Source: Adiantum capillus-veneris (Eukaryota > Streptophyta > Polypodiopsida > Polypodiales > Pteridaceae). From it: DNA of 64,000 nucleotides. The notes under the pieces were generated by a model, which worked only from the letters and a program-made list of their open reading frames with translations, was not told where the DNA came from and did no database searches. The DNA lies in NCBI GenBank assembly GCA_014529385.2, contig CM043961.1, forward strand, positions 10,468,478 through 10,532,477, in the 5' to 3' direction. Shown here one piece after another: positions 33,309 to 45,036 of this stretch (positions are counted from its first letter, which is position 1; each line of letters begins with the position of its first letter). The position numbers and the translations under genes were made by a program.

Positions 33309-35870
33309 TTCTCAATGCGGACCCAAAAGGCTTACAAGTGTAAAAAGGGGCACTATTTTCCATTATTTTGGGGATTTTTGTTTTTGATTGAGAGAATTTT
33401 GGTAAACTTGAGTATATATGCTCTTAATTAATGTGGCGCAACAGGAAACAGAGGACAAACACCAAAGATGACCCTCTAGGTGTGCGTACATATGTAAAAA
33501 TCATAGTTTTTATGCTAAAAACGTGAGAGAGAATCCAGCCAAAAATACTACAAATGGATATATATAGTGCTTTATTTTGCTATTTATAATTATTTTGACT
33601 TATGGGTATTTTTTGGGTTAAGTTAGCTATTTTTTTGTTAATTTTCTAGAGAAAAGAAGAAAAAGCAGGTGAAATGGAGACATAGTGACAAAATAAAAAC
33701 ATGGGGAGTGATCAACAAGTCAATGAAAGCTTATGGTGAAGACGGGGTGCAATTATGAGAAAGTTGCAAAAAGCCCAATTTGGCTAGTTTTGACGAAATG
33801 ACTAATTTTCCAGAAACAGATCAAATCCAAATGAAGAAATTTTTGAGCCTAAAGTGCATTTCGTGACAAGATAGGAGCACATGTCAAGTTTGGTAAACAA
33901 GTGGTCCGAGAAATCCCGATATAAGATAATCTGGTCCACTTATTAGCTCATTTTCACTAGTCACAAGTGAGAGAGAGCTCGAGAGACCTAGAGCACGTGG
34001 ACTTTCTACGATTTCATATGATGCACACAACACACCGACTGGCACCAGACATGAGGGGTAGAATTGTTACCATGTGCTCTTCTTGTTCTATACACATTTT
34101 GTTGTGAAATACTCCAAAAAACGGCAATGTGGCATCACGGGAAAGAAATCAAAACGGGCCCGTAGCACGTCAACCACTACTAACCTGATAGAGACTTGGT
34201 AAGGAGTTAACCCTAACCTAGGAGAACACCTCTAGGACCTCCGATGTGGGTTTAGGTCAATCGGAAAAAATCTAACCTATCCGGGCACTACAGAAGTTGA
34301 TTGGAAACGGATCGCCAAAACGGCACAAAACTTCATGAGGAGTTATGTCTCAAGTATGTCTACGAGCCCATGTAACCTCCTCATTGATCTATCATCAAAA
34401 AGCGGACCAAAACATCGAGTTAGTCTTCGGACACGCAAAACGTCATTTGGCCCTCACAGCCAAGCGATGCATCCGTCTGTCACCAAACTTCATAGGAATC
34501 ATCGACAACCAAAACTTATGGTCAAACCTCAAAGGAAATCTTTTCCGACCTTCTCCTCACAAAAATACACAAATTGAGCGACAAATTGCCAAAAAATGGC
34601 ATCCAAAAAGCCAAAGGTTACATCGGAGCCATGGGGAGATGCTCTACTGCAACTACAAGCTTGGTAGAATGATCTCAAGAAGAATCACCCCGGAAAGAAA
34701 GTCATCTCCAAAGATAGAAATCCATTTCGGAGACTAAAATTGTGAGATCCCCAACCCGTCAATACCAAGATCGGGATGGGATCCTTGATAGGTCTCTAGG
34801 TATGATAAAAAATCAGAGTCTCTAAACAAGAAAAGTCCAAGGAATAGACCTTTACCATTGACAATGGCTTGGGTCTATAGCCTTAGAAGAAGACCTAGTC
34901 CTGTCTCGCAGTGGAAATGGGACAACGTATTAAAAGTCCAAAAAAACTATTTCGGCCCTATAACTGCCACAAATTGGGCTAAGGTATCCTCAACCAACGC
35001 TTTTCCCCCCCTAACATATGTGAGGGCACAGCCACTGGTAGACTTCTCTTCCCAGTGAAGATGTTTTTGAAACGTTTTTAGTGCGCGGGGATGGATAGTT
35101 ACGTGACTAATCAGGTCCACCCGTCCATGATTGACAACCTTAGTCAATCCCCACTTACCACCCCTCACTCACACGTGATTCTTTTGTTTTTTATTTACTA
35201 TCACATTGTTTTAACGCTTAAAATAATGGTTTCTTTTAACTTTCTGTCACAATAATTCCTTCAATCAAGTATTAAAGACAACATTGTAAAGCATTCCTTT
35301 AGCAAACAAACATCTTTAAACTTAAGATAGGGTACTGTCAATGAAAAACATTGTCCATAATAACCATGACCAGTACCCTTCTTGTCTCAAGACCATCTAA
35401 GCATGAAAAATCGACACCCATTCCTTATTCACAACCCGGAGTGGGTAAATCCCCACTTGAAGGTTCCAGGTGCCCATACACCAAACCAGTTGGCCATACA
35501 ACCGGGCGGCTCCCCTAGGATAAAAACGGTATCTTAACTTATGTAGAAACATCAAGACATGACACGGAGTATAAACTCATCGTTCATGGGGGTAACCGAC
35601 TTATTCGTGGCTGGAAAGCCATCATTATCATCTATTTATACCAAGGAGTCGGAGGTGTCTTGAGACAAGCTATCTTAAGGATGATCAATCATATCTTTCC
35701 TAATTCAACCAGTTTTAACCCAAACAATTTTTTCCTACTTTATAAACAATTGCACGTTGGTTTCTTGGAAGATACCTTCTATTTTTAAGCCAGTTTCACC
35801 TTTCCTAATTTCTTACTCCTTTTTTTCGTATGCAATGTTGATACTTAAGAAAAACTTGAATTATTTAAAC
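33309..35870. other. Unassigned DNA, possibly a Gypsy-1 3' LTR or other old repeats
   Basis: Frames at 34335-34577 and 34345-34737 overlap each other and have no recognisable motif. A CCTAGGGGAGCCGCC-like GC patch at about 35500 lies among AT-rich sequence. No matching repeat elsewhere in the window was seen. The left part may be LTR by position only. Confidence 0.35.
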
Positions 35871-36053
35871 TTAATTATAACGGAGACCCACATGGGACTG
35901 ATCTGGCATTTGTTGTAGCACCGGGGCCTGTACACTCTCATCAGTAGGCCTATTACTAGGCCCGACTTCTTCTTCGTGTGACGTTCTAGTTCTTTTTGGA
36001 GCTCCGTCCTCATCATCAGATGTAGGATTTTCTATGGTCCTTTTAGGTGCCAT
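35871..36053 (-). CDS. Short Gag-start-like ORF (60 aa), minus strand
   Basis: It begins MAPKRTIENPTSDDEDGAPK and continues with Arg/Thr-rich then Gln/Pro-rich sequence. Alternating basic (PKRT) and acidic (SDDEDG, HEEE) patches are typical of the N-terminus of some retroelement Gag proteins or of a nuclear protein. Nothing recognisable follows the stop. Upstream on the same strand lie an AT-rich tandem array (36530-38020) and a TATA box at 38424-38431, which would fit a retroelement leader and promoter. A chance ORF cannot be ruled out. Confidence 0.35.
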   Translation of the reverse strand: MAPKRTIENPTSDDEDGAPKRTRTSHEEEVGPSNRPTDESVQAPVLQQMPDQSHVGLRYN

Positions 36054-36529
36054 AACTTCTTTTATTAAAAAAACGTATAATCATTAGTTAAATTATTCAA
36101 AAGGTAGACTTAACCTTTGTATTCAACTGTAACCCATCCAAGATTAAATTTGTAGTCTTAATTGGTAAGTTCTTGACCTAGTAATTTCTTATTTGCCTAT
36201 ATAGATATGATAACTTTTTTCAAAGCTTCCCTAAGTGTTTTCTAAGCTATCCTATTTTTCTTATAATTTTGTATATCTTTTTTCTATTCTTTCCATCGAA
36301 TTTTAAGCTTGGAATCTGCTTATTTTGAGCTTAATATTTATTCTATTTATTTTCTCTTAAAGATTTCATTTCCTCAACTTTATATCATAGGTTTACACTT
36401 ACTATAATTTTCCTAAAACTTTTGACCGCAAAGTCTATTTATTTTAATTAATCTTTTGCTAAGAATAGGATTTTTTGTCAATTATAATTTTCTAAACTCA
36501 CTAATTAACTATGGTATAATTATCACAAG

Positions 36530-38020
36530 TAGGTAAGGATATTTTTGACCTTTGGTAATTATCTTTTAATTTTTCCAACTTAATTATCTAGTTTCCATCT
36601 TTAATATTCAGATAAAATTAGTATAATCTAACTTAGATAGATATCTATACTAATTTTCTAACTTTGAAATATTTATCACAATCTCTTTATCATGTAATCT
36701 AACTCTGATAAATAGAATGTAATCATATAACATGATTTACTAATTTTCCCCTTTAGATTTTAGCTCGAATTAGTATAATTTGACTTAGATAAATATCTAT
36801 ACTATGTTTCTAACCTTGACATTTTTATCATGGCTTTTTCATGATGTTATATAGGTCTGAAGAATAGCATGTAGTCATCCAACATGATTTACTAATTTCC
36901 CGCTTTACTTTTTATCTAAAGTTAGTATAATTTGACTCAAATAAATTTCTATACTAATTTTCTAACCTTGACATAATTATCATGGCCTTTTCATCATGTA
37001 TTCTAACTCTAATAAACAGCATGTAATCATATAACATGATTTATTAATTTCTTTCTTTAATTTATCTTCAAAAATAGGGTCTTTTAACTAAGATGATGAA
37101 CTAAATTAACTTTATATGGTTAAGATAATTATCACAGGTCTCTAGTGATGTATTTTAACTTAAAAAATAATCTCAAGGCTATTTAAGCTAATTTGTTAAT
37201 TTCCCCCTTCGGTTTACCCTCAAAAATAGTGTTTTTCTACTAAGATAATTAGCTAAACTAATTATCTATGATTAAGCTAATTACCACAAGTTTCTTTAAA
37301 AAAAATTCAACTCTGAAAATTATCTCAAACCTTTTTTTATCTAATTTGTTAACTTCCTCCTTTATTTTTTTCTTAAAAACAGTGTTTTTCTACTAAGATA
37401 ATGAGGAAACTAAACATCTATGGTTAAGCTAATTATCACAGGTTCTTTAAGATGTATTTCACCTCTGAAAATTATTTCAAAGCTTTTTAATTTAATTTGC
37501 TAATTTACCCCTTTAATTTTTCTCTTAAAAACAGTGTTTTTTTACTAAGATAATTAACTAAACTAATTATCTATGATTAAAACACTTTCACGGGTTTTTA
37601 AAAATGTTATTACCTCTGAAAATTATCTCAAAGCTTTTTAGTTTAATTTGCTATTTTCTCCCTTTAATTTTCTCTTTAAAACAGTGTTTTTCTACTAAGA
37701 TAATTAGCTAAACTAATTATCTATAGTTAAGATAATTATCACGGGTTTTACAAGATTTTTTTCACCTCTTAAAATTATCGCAAAGCTTTTTAGTCTATTT
37801 TGCTATTTTCTCCCTTTACGTTTCTCTTTAAAACAATGTTTTTCTACTAGAATAATTAGCTCTGTGGTTATGATAATTATCACGGGTTTCCTAAGATGTG
37901 TTTTATCTCTGAAGAATTATCTCAAAGCTTCTTACTCTAATTTGCTAATTTCTCTCTTTACTTTTCTCTTAAAAATAGTGTAATTTTGCTTAAATAATTA
38001 CAAAAATTATTCAAAAAACT
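36530..38020. repeat. AT-rich tandem array, units of about 150-163 bp
   Basis: In the right half, the motif GTGTTTTTCTACTAAGATAA recurs near 37217, 37380, 37532, 37681 and 37830 (spacings about 149-163), each followed by an AATTATCTATG...TTATCAC segment and CTCTGAAAATTATCTCAAAG. The left half (36530-37030) is a related series with AGTATAATTTGACT...ATCATGNNNTTTTCAT and CATATAACATGATTTA. Divergence is greater toward the edges. It resembles a satellite or the tandem-repeated leader of a retroelement. Confidence 0.8.
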
Positions 38021-38423
38021 CAAAGATAATTTTTCTAGCATCTTGATAGTCTAATACAGCCCTGATAATTATCTTATATCAATCTAAGTTTAATTATTAT
38101 GATTACCATTAATTTATGACTAAAATGATTAATTTCAGTTCTAATATAACATAATAATTAATTAGATTAGTATCCCTAAGCTTAATCTCAATAATCAGTA
38201 GAGAATTAAGAATTATGAGAGAAAATTAGAGTGTAAGTAATTTTATCCTCTTAATTAATTAGATTAATTAAGAAAATGTACGTAAATTAGCATAATTTTG
38301 CTAATTAAGAAGGGTTAAACTAATTACAATGGATTAATCAACTAGAGTTTTTTCTCTCTAGTGATTTTTGAGAGAGAAATGGCCAGGACTCCAAGTCTGT
38401 TCAAAATGTGAAGCAAAGGGTCT

Positions 38424-38431
38424 TATTTATA
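38424..38431 (-). promoter_or_regulatory. TATA box on the minus strand
   Basis: CCTATAAATAAGACC on the minus strand is a strong plant TATA-box match and points toward the AT-rich array and the minus-strand ORF at 36053. It would give that ORF a leader of about 2.3 kb. This is inferred from position only. Confidence 0.4.
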
Positions 38432-38743
38432 GGTTTATGGCTAAAAAATGACAGTTTCTTGTAGCTCAAGCAGCCCTATAGCTCAAGATGGCAAACCCTG
38501 CTGCTAATTGTGTCCCTGGCAGGTCAGTGATGACCCCTCCCATTACCTGCCAGCTTTAAAATATCAATTCTGCTATATTGTGACATATTTTACTTAATTG
38601 GTAAATATCTGGGAGGCCTTTAGTAAAGTCTATGCTTAAATGATTACTGCAACCATTCAATTTTTCTTAATAATTTAATTTACATTCAATCTTTCGGAAG
38701 GACTAGCGGGATCAGTTTTTGTCCGAATTTAAATCTGAAAATT

Positions 38744-38890
38744 TGTTACCATATACATGTGGTAGTGATGTGTGTGAACACACTAGGACCGCCGGGGCAT
38801 TTTTTCCCTCTTTAGAAGGGTATTGTGTGCCTTGAGCTTCCTTCGTCTTCTCCAAGCTGTGTGCGTTTCTCTACAACCCTAATTCCAACA
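38744..38890 (+). repeat. Copia-2 5' LTR (147 bp, internally deleted)
   Basis: It matches the 3' LTR at both ends but lacks about 80 bases between CCCTCTTTAG and ATTGTGTGCC. The missing part contains the TATATA element seen at 43553-43558 in the 3' LTR, so this LTR has probably lost its promoter. Confidence 0.92.
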
Positions 38891-38892
38891 AT

Positions 38893-38904
38893 TGGTATCA
38901 GAGC
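38893..38904 (+). other. Copia-2 primer-binding site (initiator-Met tRNA)
   Basis: TGGTATCAGAGC follows the LTR end after two bases. Confidence 0.93.
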
Positions 38905-39224
38905 AAGTCACGTCCTCCCAGGCTTAGTCGCAAGTTGCTCCAACACACACTTGCTCACTTTCTCCAATTTCACAGAGCTTTGGCAAGCGTTCACAGGTTT
39001 TGAGAGAGCTCAGATTTTTTATTCGAGCTCATTTTGGCCTCCATTTCCACTACAGGCAGGTCTACACAGGCAATTTCGTCATTTTGTGCAGAATTTTTGT
39101 CAATGCTGTTTTTTGCATAACAGGTGCCTTACATTCTTCTACGCTTTGTGCTATATAGCACGTGTTGTTCTCGCTCCGTTTCTCCTATTTTTGGACAGTT
39201 TTCACATCAGGTGCAACATTTACC

Positions 39225-40130
39225 ATGTCTGACAACAACAACACAGATGTGTTCAAGATGTTTGCTGCTGAGGACAGAGGTTGGATGGGGAAAACTACCC
39301 TATGTGGGCTTATATGATGCAACATGTTCTTGTGTCAAAGGACATCTGGAAAATTGTGCAGGGCATTGATGTACGTCCTAGTTCTGAGGATGTAGGCGAT
39401 GTTGCAGGTCTTGCTGCAAGGACTGCAGCTGTTAGAGTTGTTTTGCCTAGGGCAGAACAAGCTCGTTGGGATGGTAAGGATGCGCAGGCTCATGCATTGA
39501 TTGCGTTGTCTGTGAAGCGCATCATTGTTCCTCACATCCGTTCAGCAAAATCTGCAAAACAGGCTTGGGATATTCTAGCAGGTCTTTATGCAAGCCACAA
39601 TGAGGCTAAAATTGCTTTGCTGCGTAAAGAGCTGGAGTCGAAGATTATGCATGAGGAAGATGATATGGACACTTTCCTTGCTAGTGTCAAGGATATCAAT
39701 GAGCAACTTATTTCTATAGGTGAAGTCATTTCAGACAGTTCCCTTGTGCAGACTGTTGCAAGAGCCACTTTCTAGAAAAAACAAGACTAGACAGCGTGCA
39801 GTTGAATAGGCTTTTATTGCTTCTCAAAGAAAAGGTGGTAACAGCAATGCAGCCACTTCTTATGGTTCTGCTGCGAGTGGCAAAACTTCTGTTCCTAATG
39901 CTTTTGCTGGCACCACTTCGTCTGGCAATTTAGGTGATAAGGGCAAAAAGAAGATGCATTGCCATTATTGTAATTCTAATGATCACTTGATCAAGTCATG
40001 TCCTAAGTTGAAGGCCAAAGAGGCTAAGAAGAAAGAGGGTGGTTCCATTGCAAATATTGGTTCCACTACAAATGCAGCCATTGTTGAGTCTTTTGTGAAA
40101 GGAGACTGTGATGCTGATGTTGATGCAAAA
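39225..40130 (+). pseudogene. Copia-2 Gag with zinc knuckle
   Basis: The start is ATG at 39225 (MSDNNNTDVFKMFAAED). A frameshift near 39270 moves to the frame LDGENYPMWAYMMQHVL...FLASVKDINEQLISIGE, a copia Gag of the UBN2 type, which ends at 39775. Compared with usual Gag proteins a segment is missing after DSSLVQTVARATF. The sequence resumes with a stop-interrupted linker and the CCHC knuckle CHYCNSNDHLIKSC (about 39957-39998), then a Lys-rich stretch. One of the linker stops (39826-39828) is a TAG. Confidence 0.85.
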
Positions 40131-40656
40131 TGGGCTTTTAGCGCAGAGTGTACTTACAATCTTGCTGTCCATGATGCATGCTTGTCAGTTTCTACAGATT
40201 CACATGTGTGGTATTTCGACAGTGGTGCTACAAAGCACATTACCTCACATCGTGAATTGTTCACCTCTCTTGAGTCTGTCCCTCATGGGAATTCATTCAC
40301 TTGTGCCAACAATGCCTCTTATCCGGTTCAGGGAGTTGGAAAGATTGTGCTTACTGCTGCAAATGGCAGTTCCTTCACACTTGTTGATGCACTTTATGTA
40401 CCTGGGATCAAGAAGAATCTCTTGTCTGTATCCGCACTTGCCAGACTTGGACTTGTAGTCAAATTTGTGGATGACAGATGTACAGTTCATGATCTCAGTT
40501 TTGGTGATGAAATTGTTGCATCTGGCCTTTTGTGCCGTGGGTTGTATAAGCTCACTTTGTATGACAAGTGTGGACAAAATTTTGCAAATACTATTGTAGA
40601 TTCAAGGGCTATTTCAGATGTAAAACTTTGGCATGCACCTTTTGGTCTCATCTGAA
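40131..40656 (+). pseudogene. Copia-2 aspartic protease
   Basis: The catalytic motif WYFDSGATKHIT lies near 40208-40243 with Asp intact, followed by NASYPVQGVGKIVL and DALYVPGIKKNLLSVS, the standard copia protease layout. The frame runs from the zinc knuckle to the pre-integrase motif LWHA, where a frameshift near 40640 ends it. Within this domain the sequence is undamaged. Confidence 0.88.
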
Positions 40657-41860
40657 TATTGCCAATTTGCTGCGTTTGCAGAAATTTGATACGGTTGCTT
40701 CTTTGCTGCCTCTTGAAGCACCTGTCAAACATGTTTGTGAAGGATGTATTTTGGGTAAGATGCAACGTTCTAAGTTTCCAAAGGATGGTTCAGTTAGGGC
40801 CACATGCAGGTTGCAGCTTGTGCATAGCGATGTTTGTGGGCCCATGCAAACTCCATCCTTGGGCAATTAGCTGTACTTCATGAATTTCATTGATGAGTAC
40901 TCCAGGCATGCATGGGTAGTTCCGCTTAAAGAGAAGTTCGAAGTTTTTATGTGCTTCAAACAATTTCTAGCTATGGTTGAAAATGTCTCGAAATGTACTA
41001 TGGGCACCCTCCGTTCCGATCGAGGGGGAGAGTATATGTCTCATGAATTTAATGCATTTCTGGCTAGTCGTGGGATAAAACACCAATGTACACTGTCTTA
41101 TACACCTTAGCAAAATGGTGCTGCTCAGAGGAAAAACATGTCACTGATGGAAATGGCACGATGTATGGTCAAAAGTCAAGCTTTGCCGCATTATTTTTGG
41201 CTTGAGGCCATCATGTGTGCCACTTATGTACTTAGCAGGTGTCCTACGAAAGCTTTGCAGTCTATTACTCCATATGAAGCATGGCATGATAGAAAGCCTT
41301 CTATTGAGCACATGCGTGTTTTTGGCTGTCTGGCATATGCTTTGGTGCCGCAAACACAGCACATAAAATTGGATGACAAGGCTGTCAAATGTATTTTTGT
41401 TGGTTATAGTGCTGAAAGAAAAGGTTACAGGTTGTATCATCCACAAAAAAAACGTATTCTGGTTTCACGGGATGTAGAGTTTGTGGAAGATTCTGTTCAG
41501 CGCTTACTCTCATGTATTAGAGACAATAATGTAAGCTCACAGGACATTTATGACTTTTTGTTGCCTCTTTTCAGTGGTGGAAATACAAATGTAAGTTCCA
41601 ATGAGGAAAATGTACAGCCTATGGGGGTTTCTAAAAATGTTACAGATCAGCCTATTACTGATGCAGATGTACATGACGTACTTGATGAGGAAAGGACTGA
41701 AAATGAGCAGGCTAGAGGTATGCCAAAATGGCTGGTGCACACTTTGCGTGACAGTAAATTGGATGCACCTTTGTCTAGTCGTACTCGTTCAGGCTCTCGC
41801 CATGCATCTTATGCATTAGATTGTTATGCTTTGGCTGTGTCTAGCTTACATGATGTTTAG
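40657..41860 (+). pseudogene. Copia-2 integrase, two internal stops and changed catalytic Glu
   Basis: The pre-integrase part ends in a CEGC pair (HVCEGCILGKMQRSKF). The core has Asp in LVHSDVCGPM and Asp in LRSDRGGEYM. The expected Glu of GVAERKN reads Gln (GAAQRKN). In-frame stops are TAG at 40868-40870 (expected Gln) and TAG at 41108-41110 (expected Gln). The C-terminal part HMRVFGCLAYALVP, KCIFVGYSAERKGYRLY is intact to TAG 41858-41860, where Gln (VQEPLSF) is expected. Confidence 0.9.
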
Positions 41861-43382
41861 GAGCCTCTGTCTTTTGATGAAGCACAGAATTCAGAAAATT
41901 GGATGGCTGCCATGCAATCAGAAATATGATGCACTTATAGAAAATGACACATGGACTTTATGTGATTTTCCTCCTGGCAAAAAGGCCATTGGTACGAAGT
42001 GGGTTTACAAGTTGAAACGCAAGCTGGATGGTGAGATCGATCGCCATAAGGCTTGACTTGTTGCAAAGGGTTATGCATAGCAAAAAGGCATAGATTATGA
42101 AGAGACTTTTTCTCCCACTTGTCGTATGACTACTACGTTTTCTATGTGCATTGGCAGCTCATTTTGGTTGGGATGTACATCAATCAGACATTGTTATTGC
42201 TTTCTTGAATGGTGACATATTTGAGGAAGTTAATGCAAAACAACCTTGCGGTTTTGTCATAAAAGGACAAGAGGACAAAGTGTGCAGATGTAAGAAGGCT
42301 TTGTATGGGTTGAAGCAATCTCCTCGTGCTTGGTATGAGAAAACTGACACTCATTTCGTAACAATCCAACAGAAAGCACATTGTATGTAAAGCGTGAGGG
42401 TGATGTTCTTCTCATTGTGGTTCTCTATGTCGATGATTTGTTGATCACTGGACCAAATGAGAGACATATTGCTGAATTTAAGGCTGAATTGAATGCCACT
42501 TTCAAGATGAAAGATTTGTGGTTGTTGCATCATTACTTGGGTATACAGTTTAAGCAGTGTGATGGTGGTATTGCCTTGTGTCAAAAAAGTTACATAGAGA
42601 CATTGCTATGTAAGTTTGGACTTGAGGATTTCAAACCTATTGCCACTCCCATGGAAACAGGTTTGATGTTGAGTCTACATGATGCTGGAGATCCTACTGA
42701 TGACACTCTTTATCAAACTGATGTTGGCTGCCTCATTTATGTATGCAACACGAGGCCAGATATTCAGTTTGCAGTCTCACAGGTCATCAAATTTATGCAT
42801 AGCCCACGGTCTAAGCATTGGCAGGCTGTCAAGAATATTTTCCACTACCTTAGAGGCACTTTACATCTTGGCTTGTTTTATCCCAAGGGGGGATCATTGC
42901 CGCCAGACTTACATGCTTTTTCAGACTCAGATTGGGCTCGTTGTTTTGACACGCGAGTGTCCATAAGTGGTTTTTGTTTCATGCTTGGCAGTTCATGTAT
43001 ATCATGGTTGAGCAAGAAGCAACCTATTGTGGCCACTTCGAGTTGTGAGGATGAGTACAGGGCAGTCTTCACAGCTACGATTGAGTGTGTATGGCTCAGA
43101 CGCCTTATGGCTGATTTGTGTGTTGGACAGGACACTTCTAACACTATCTACACTGACAGTCAGAGCGCATTGACATTTGCGAGGAACCCAGTTTTTCATG
43201 CTTGCACAAAGCACATTGAGGTGCATTACCACTATGTCAGGGAGAGGCTCTCAGCAGGAGAGATCGGCTTGGCTTATGTGCCAACACAGGACAACCTTGC
43301 AGATCTTTTCACAAAGGCATTGTCTCGTGAGAAGCTTGAAGCTTTCTGCAAAGCTTTGGGCTTACTCCCCTTTGTGGACTGA
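41861..43382 (+). pseudogene. Copia-2 reverse transcriptase and RNase H
   Basis: The N-terminal polymerase pieces (WMAAMQSE, KAIGTKWVYKLKRKLDGEID, HQSDIVIAFLNGDI, LYGLKQSPRAWYEK) lie in three frames, with stops at 42054-42056 (TGA for Arg) and 42078-42080 (TAG for Gln). The final 333-codon frame (42381-43382) is intact. It contains the catalytic LYVDDLLITG and the whole RNase H (AFSDSDWARC, IYTDSQSALTFARNPV, KHIEVHYHYVRE), ending in TGA just before the polypurine tract. Confidence 0.92.
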
Positions 43383-43444
43383 TCATGTCCTTAGGGCAGG
43401 GCACTTCCCTTTACTCATGTGCCAGCTCTCGTTCACCACATCAG

Positions 43445-43457
43445 TCCAAGGGGGATT
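43445..43457 (+). other. Copia-2 polypurine tract
   Basis: CCAAGGGGGATT lies immediately before the 3' LTR, as needed to prime plus-strand DNA synthesis. Confidence 0.85.
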
Positions 43458-43684
43458 TGTTACCATATACATGTGGTAGTGATGTGTGTGAACACACTAG
43501 GACTGCCAGGGCATTTTTTCCCTCTTTAGGAGGTTTTTTCCCCCGTGCATTGTATATACGTCCATCACTCTAGGGCTATCTATCTTTCCATTGCACACTA
43601 AGTAACACTTTCTCTATTGTGTGCCTTGAGCTTCCTTCGTCTTCTCCAAGCTGTGTGCATTTCTCTGCAACCCTAATTCTAACA
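43458..43684 (+). repeat. Copia-2 3' LTR (227 bp, full length)
   Basis: TG...CA ends, TATATA at 43553-43558, and AAATT directly after it match the duplication at the other end. Confidence 0.93.
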
Positions 43685-43957
43685 AAATTTCTAGCCCAGG
43701 TTTTGTTGTGCTTAAGATTCCAAAAATACCATTTTTCGTTGCTTTTGAGATAGTGTTTTTACCAGATTGCCTGATCAATGCTTTCTCCTAAAGCTTGAGT
43801 TAATTCTCGAAATCTAGAAAGATGGAGACCTTACAGAAATGCTAAACATGGATCATTTATGCTAAACACATGTGTTTTAGGGTTAAACGAGATCTAGATA
43901 GGCTTGTTGCACCAGCACACATCCTCCTAAGCCATCCAATTGTGATTTTTGCATTCT

Positions 43958-44870
43958 AGACATCATACACGTATGATGTCTGGTAGCCACATTTACACAT
44001 GTTTAGCACCACTTGACCATACCAGCTCTTCCCAAATGCTCATTACATCTTATACACCAAGTTGCATGCAATTTGGATCATTTGAAGCCACCAGATGAAG
44101 CAAAAACGCACAATTAGAGTCTCCTGGCAAGATTTTGCCTCTCCTATAGGAAATGGACTACAAACCCAGAGAAAACTCACATATGGAATGTCCAAGGCAT
44201 CTATTCATACTACCCAAATTCTTAAAAGCCCATTTTCTCATTTTAAACATCATACACGTATAATGTCTAACCCACCCAATTAAGGCCAAAAAGTCACAGT
44301 AGACATCATGCACGTATGATGTGTACTCTTCTTAAATTGACTTACTGCTGTGAATTTAGAGTAACCAGCACCATGATCACATCATCATAAGCCTTCCCAC
44401 CAATTTTCATCCCATTTGAACTCATTTGACCTATTTTTACCCAAGTACAAAAAAAAGACACACAAAACCCTTTCTTGGCCTCTAACACCCACATTCAATT
44501 TCAATTTCAATTCAAAATCCATGAACAACTTGTATATGTTATAGACATCATTCTCATGAATTTGGAGTCATTTTTTGATAAAAGACATCATACATGTATG
44601 ATGCCTCCAGTGCCAAATTGGTCACCAACAGATGTTTTGACCAAACCCATGTTTTGACTATGTACCAATGAGTCCAATTACTAAGTGCCAAACCATTTGA
44701 ATCTCATATCATCAATTTCAAAACCTCTATAGAGCCTGTAAGCCAAAATTTAGCTGAACCCTGATTCAAATCCCAAACCAAGCATAAATATGTGATGTAC
44801 AAAGCTATGGGCCATGCAAAGGGCAAGTTTTACCTCATTCTAAGCTCAAAGACATCATACACATGTCTCA
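43958..44870 (+). repeat. Second periodic palindrome array (five copies, one damaged)
   Basis: Palindromes of the form AGACATCATACA plus reverse complement, often with an ACGT centre, start at 43958, 44245, 44301, 44583 and 44849. Main spacings are 287, 282 and 266 bases, with one extra copy 56 bases after its neighbour. The last copy has lost part of its right half. Interspersed sequence such as CACCAAGTTGCATGCAATTT resembles the Gypsy-1 leader in the same orientation. The array therefore belongs to a related element (Gypsy-2). Confidence 0.85.
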
Positions 44871-45036
44871 CAGTATGAAATGAACACCAAATTACAATTC
44901 TGTTCCTGTGGAAATCAAGTGGATGTCCTAATTAGCTTGTGGTTCAACTTTGAAATCATTTGGGTAGCTAGAAGCTAAGTAAAAGTCAAAATTTGAGAAA
45001 GACGCTAACTTTGAACTTGGAGTGCACTCAGGATAA

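Larger units (their letters stand above)
38739..43689 (+). mobile_element. Copia-2: structurally complete Ty1/copia retrotransposon with AAATT target-site duplication
   Basis: The 5' LTR (38744-38890) and 3' LTR (43458-43684) both begin TGTTACCATATACATG and end in an A/T-rich CTAACA or CCAACA. AAATT is present directly before the first (38739-38743) and after the second (43685-43689). Primer site, Gag, protease, integrase, reverse transcriptase, RNase H and polypurine tract are all present in order. Coding is broken by several frameshifts and stops. The 5' LTR is about 80 bp shorter than the 3' LTR. Confidence 0.95.

Noticed and set aside
34335-34737. Two overlapping frames of 80 and 130 codons
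   Set aside because: Different frames of the same stretch with no motif, probably LTR or other repeat sequence.
38825-39232. 135-codon frame in the Copia-2 5' LTR and leader
   Set aside because: It crosses the LTR end and primer site and precedes the real Gag start in another frame.
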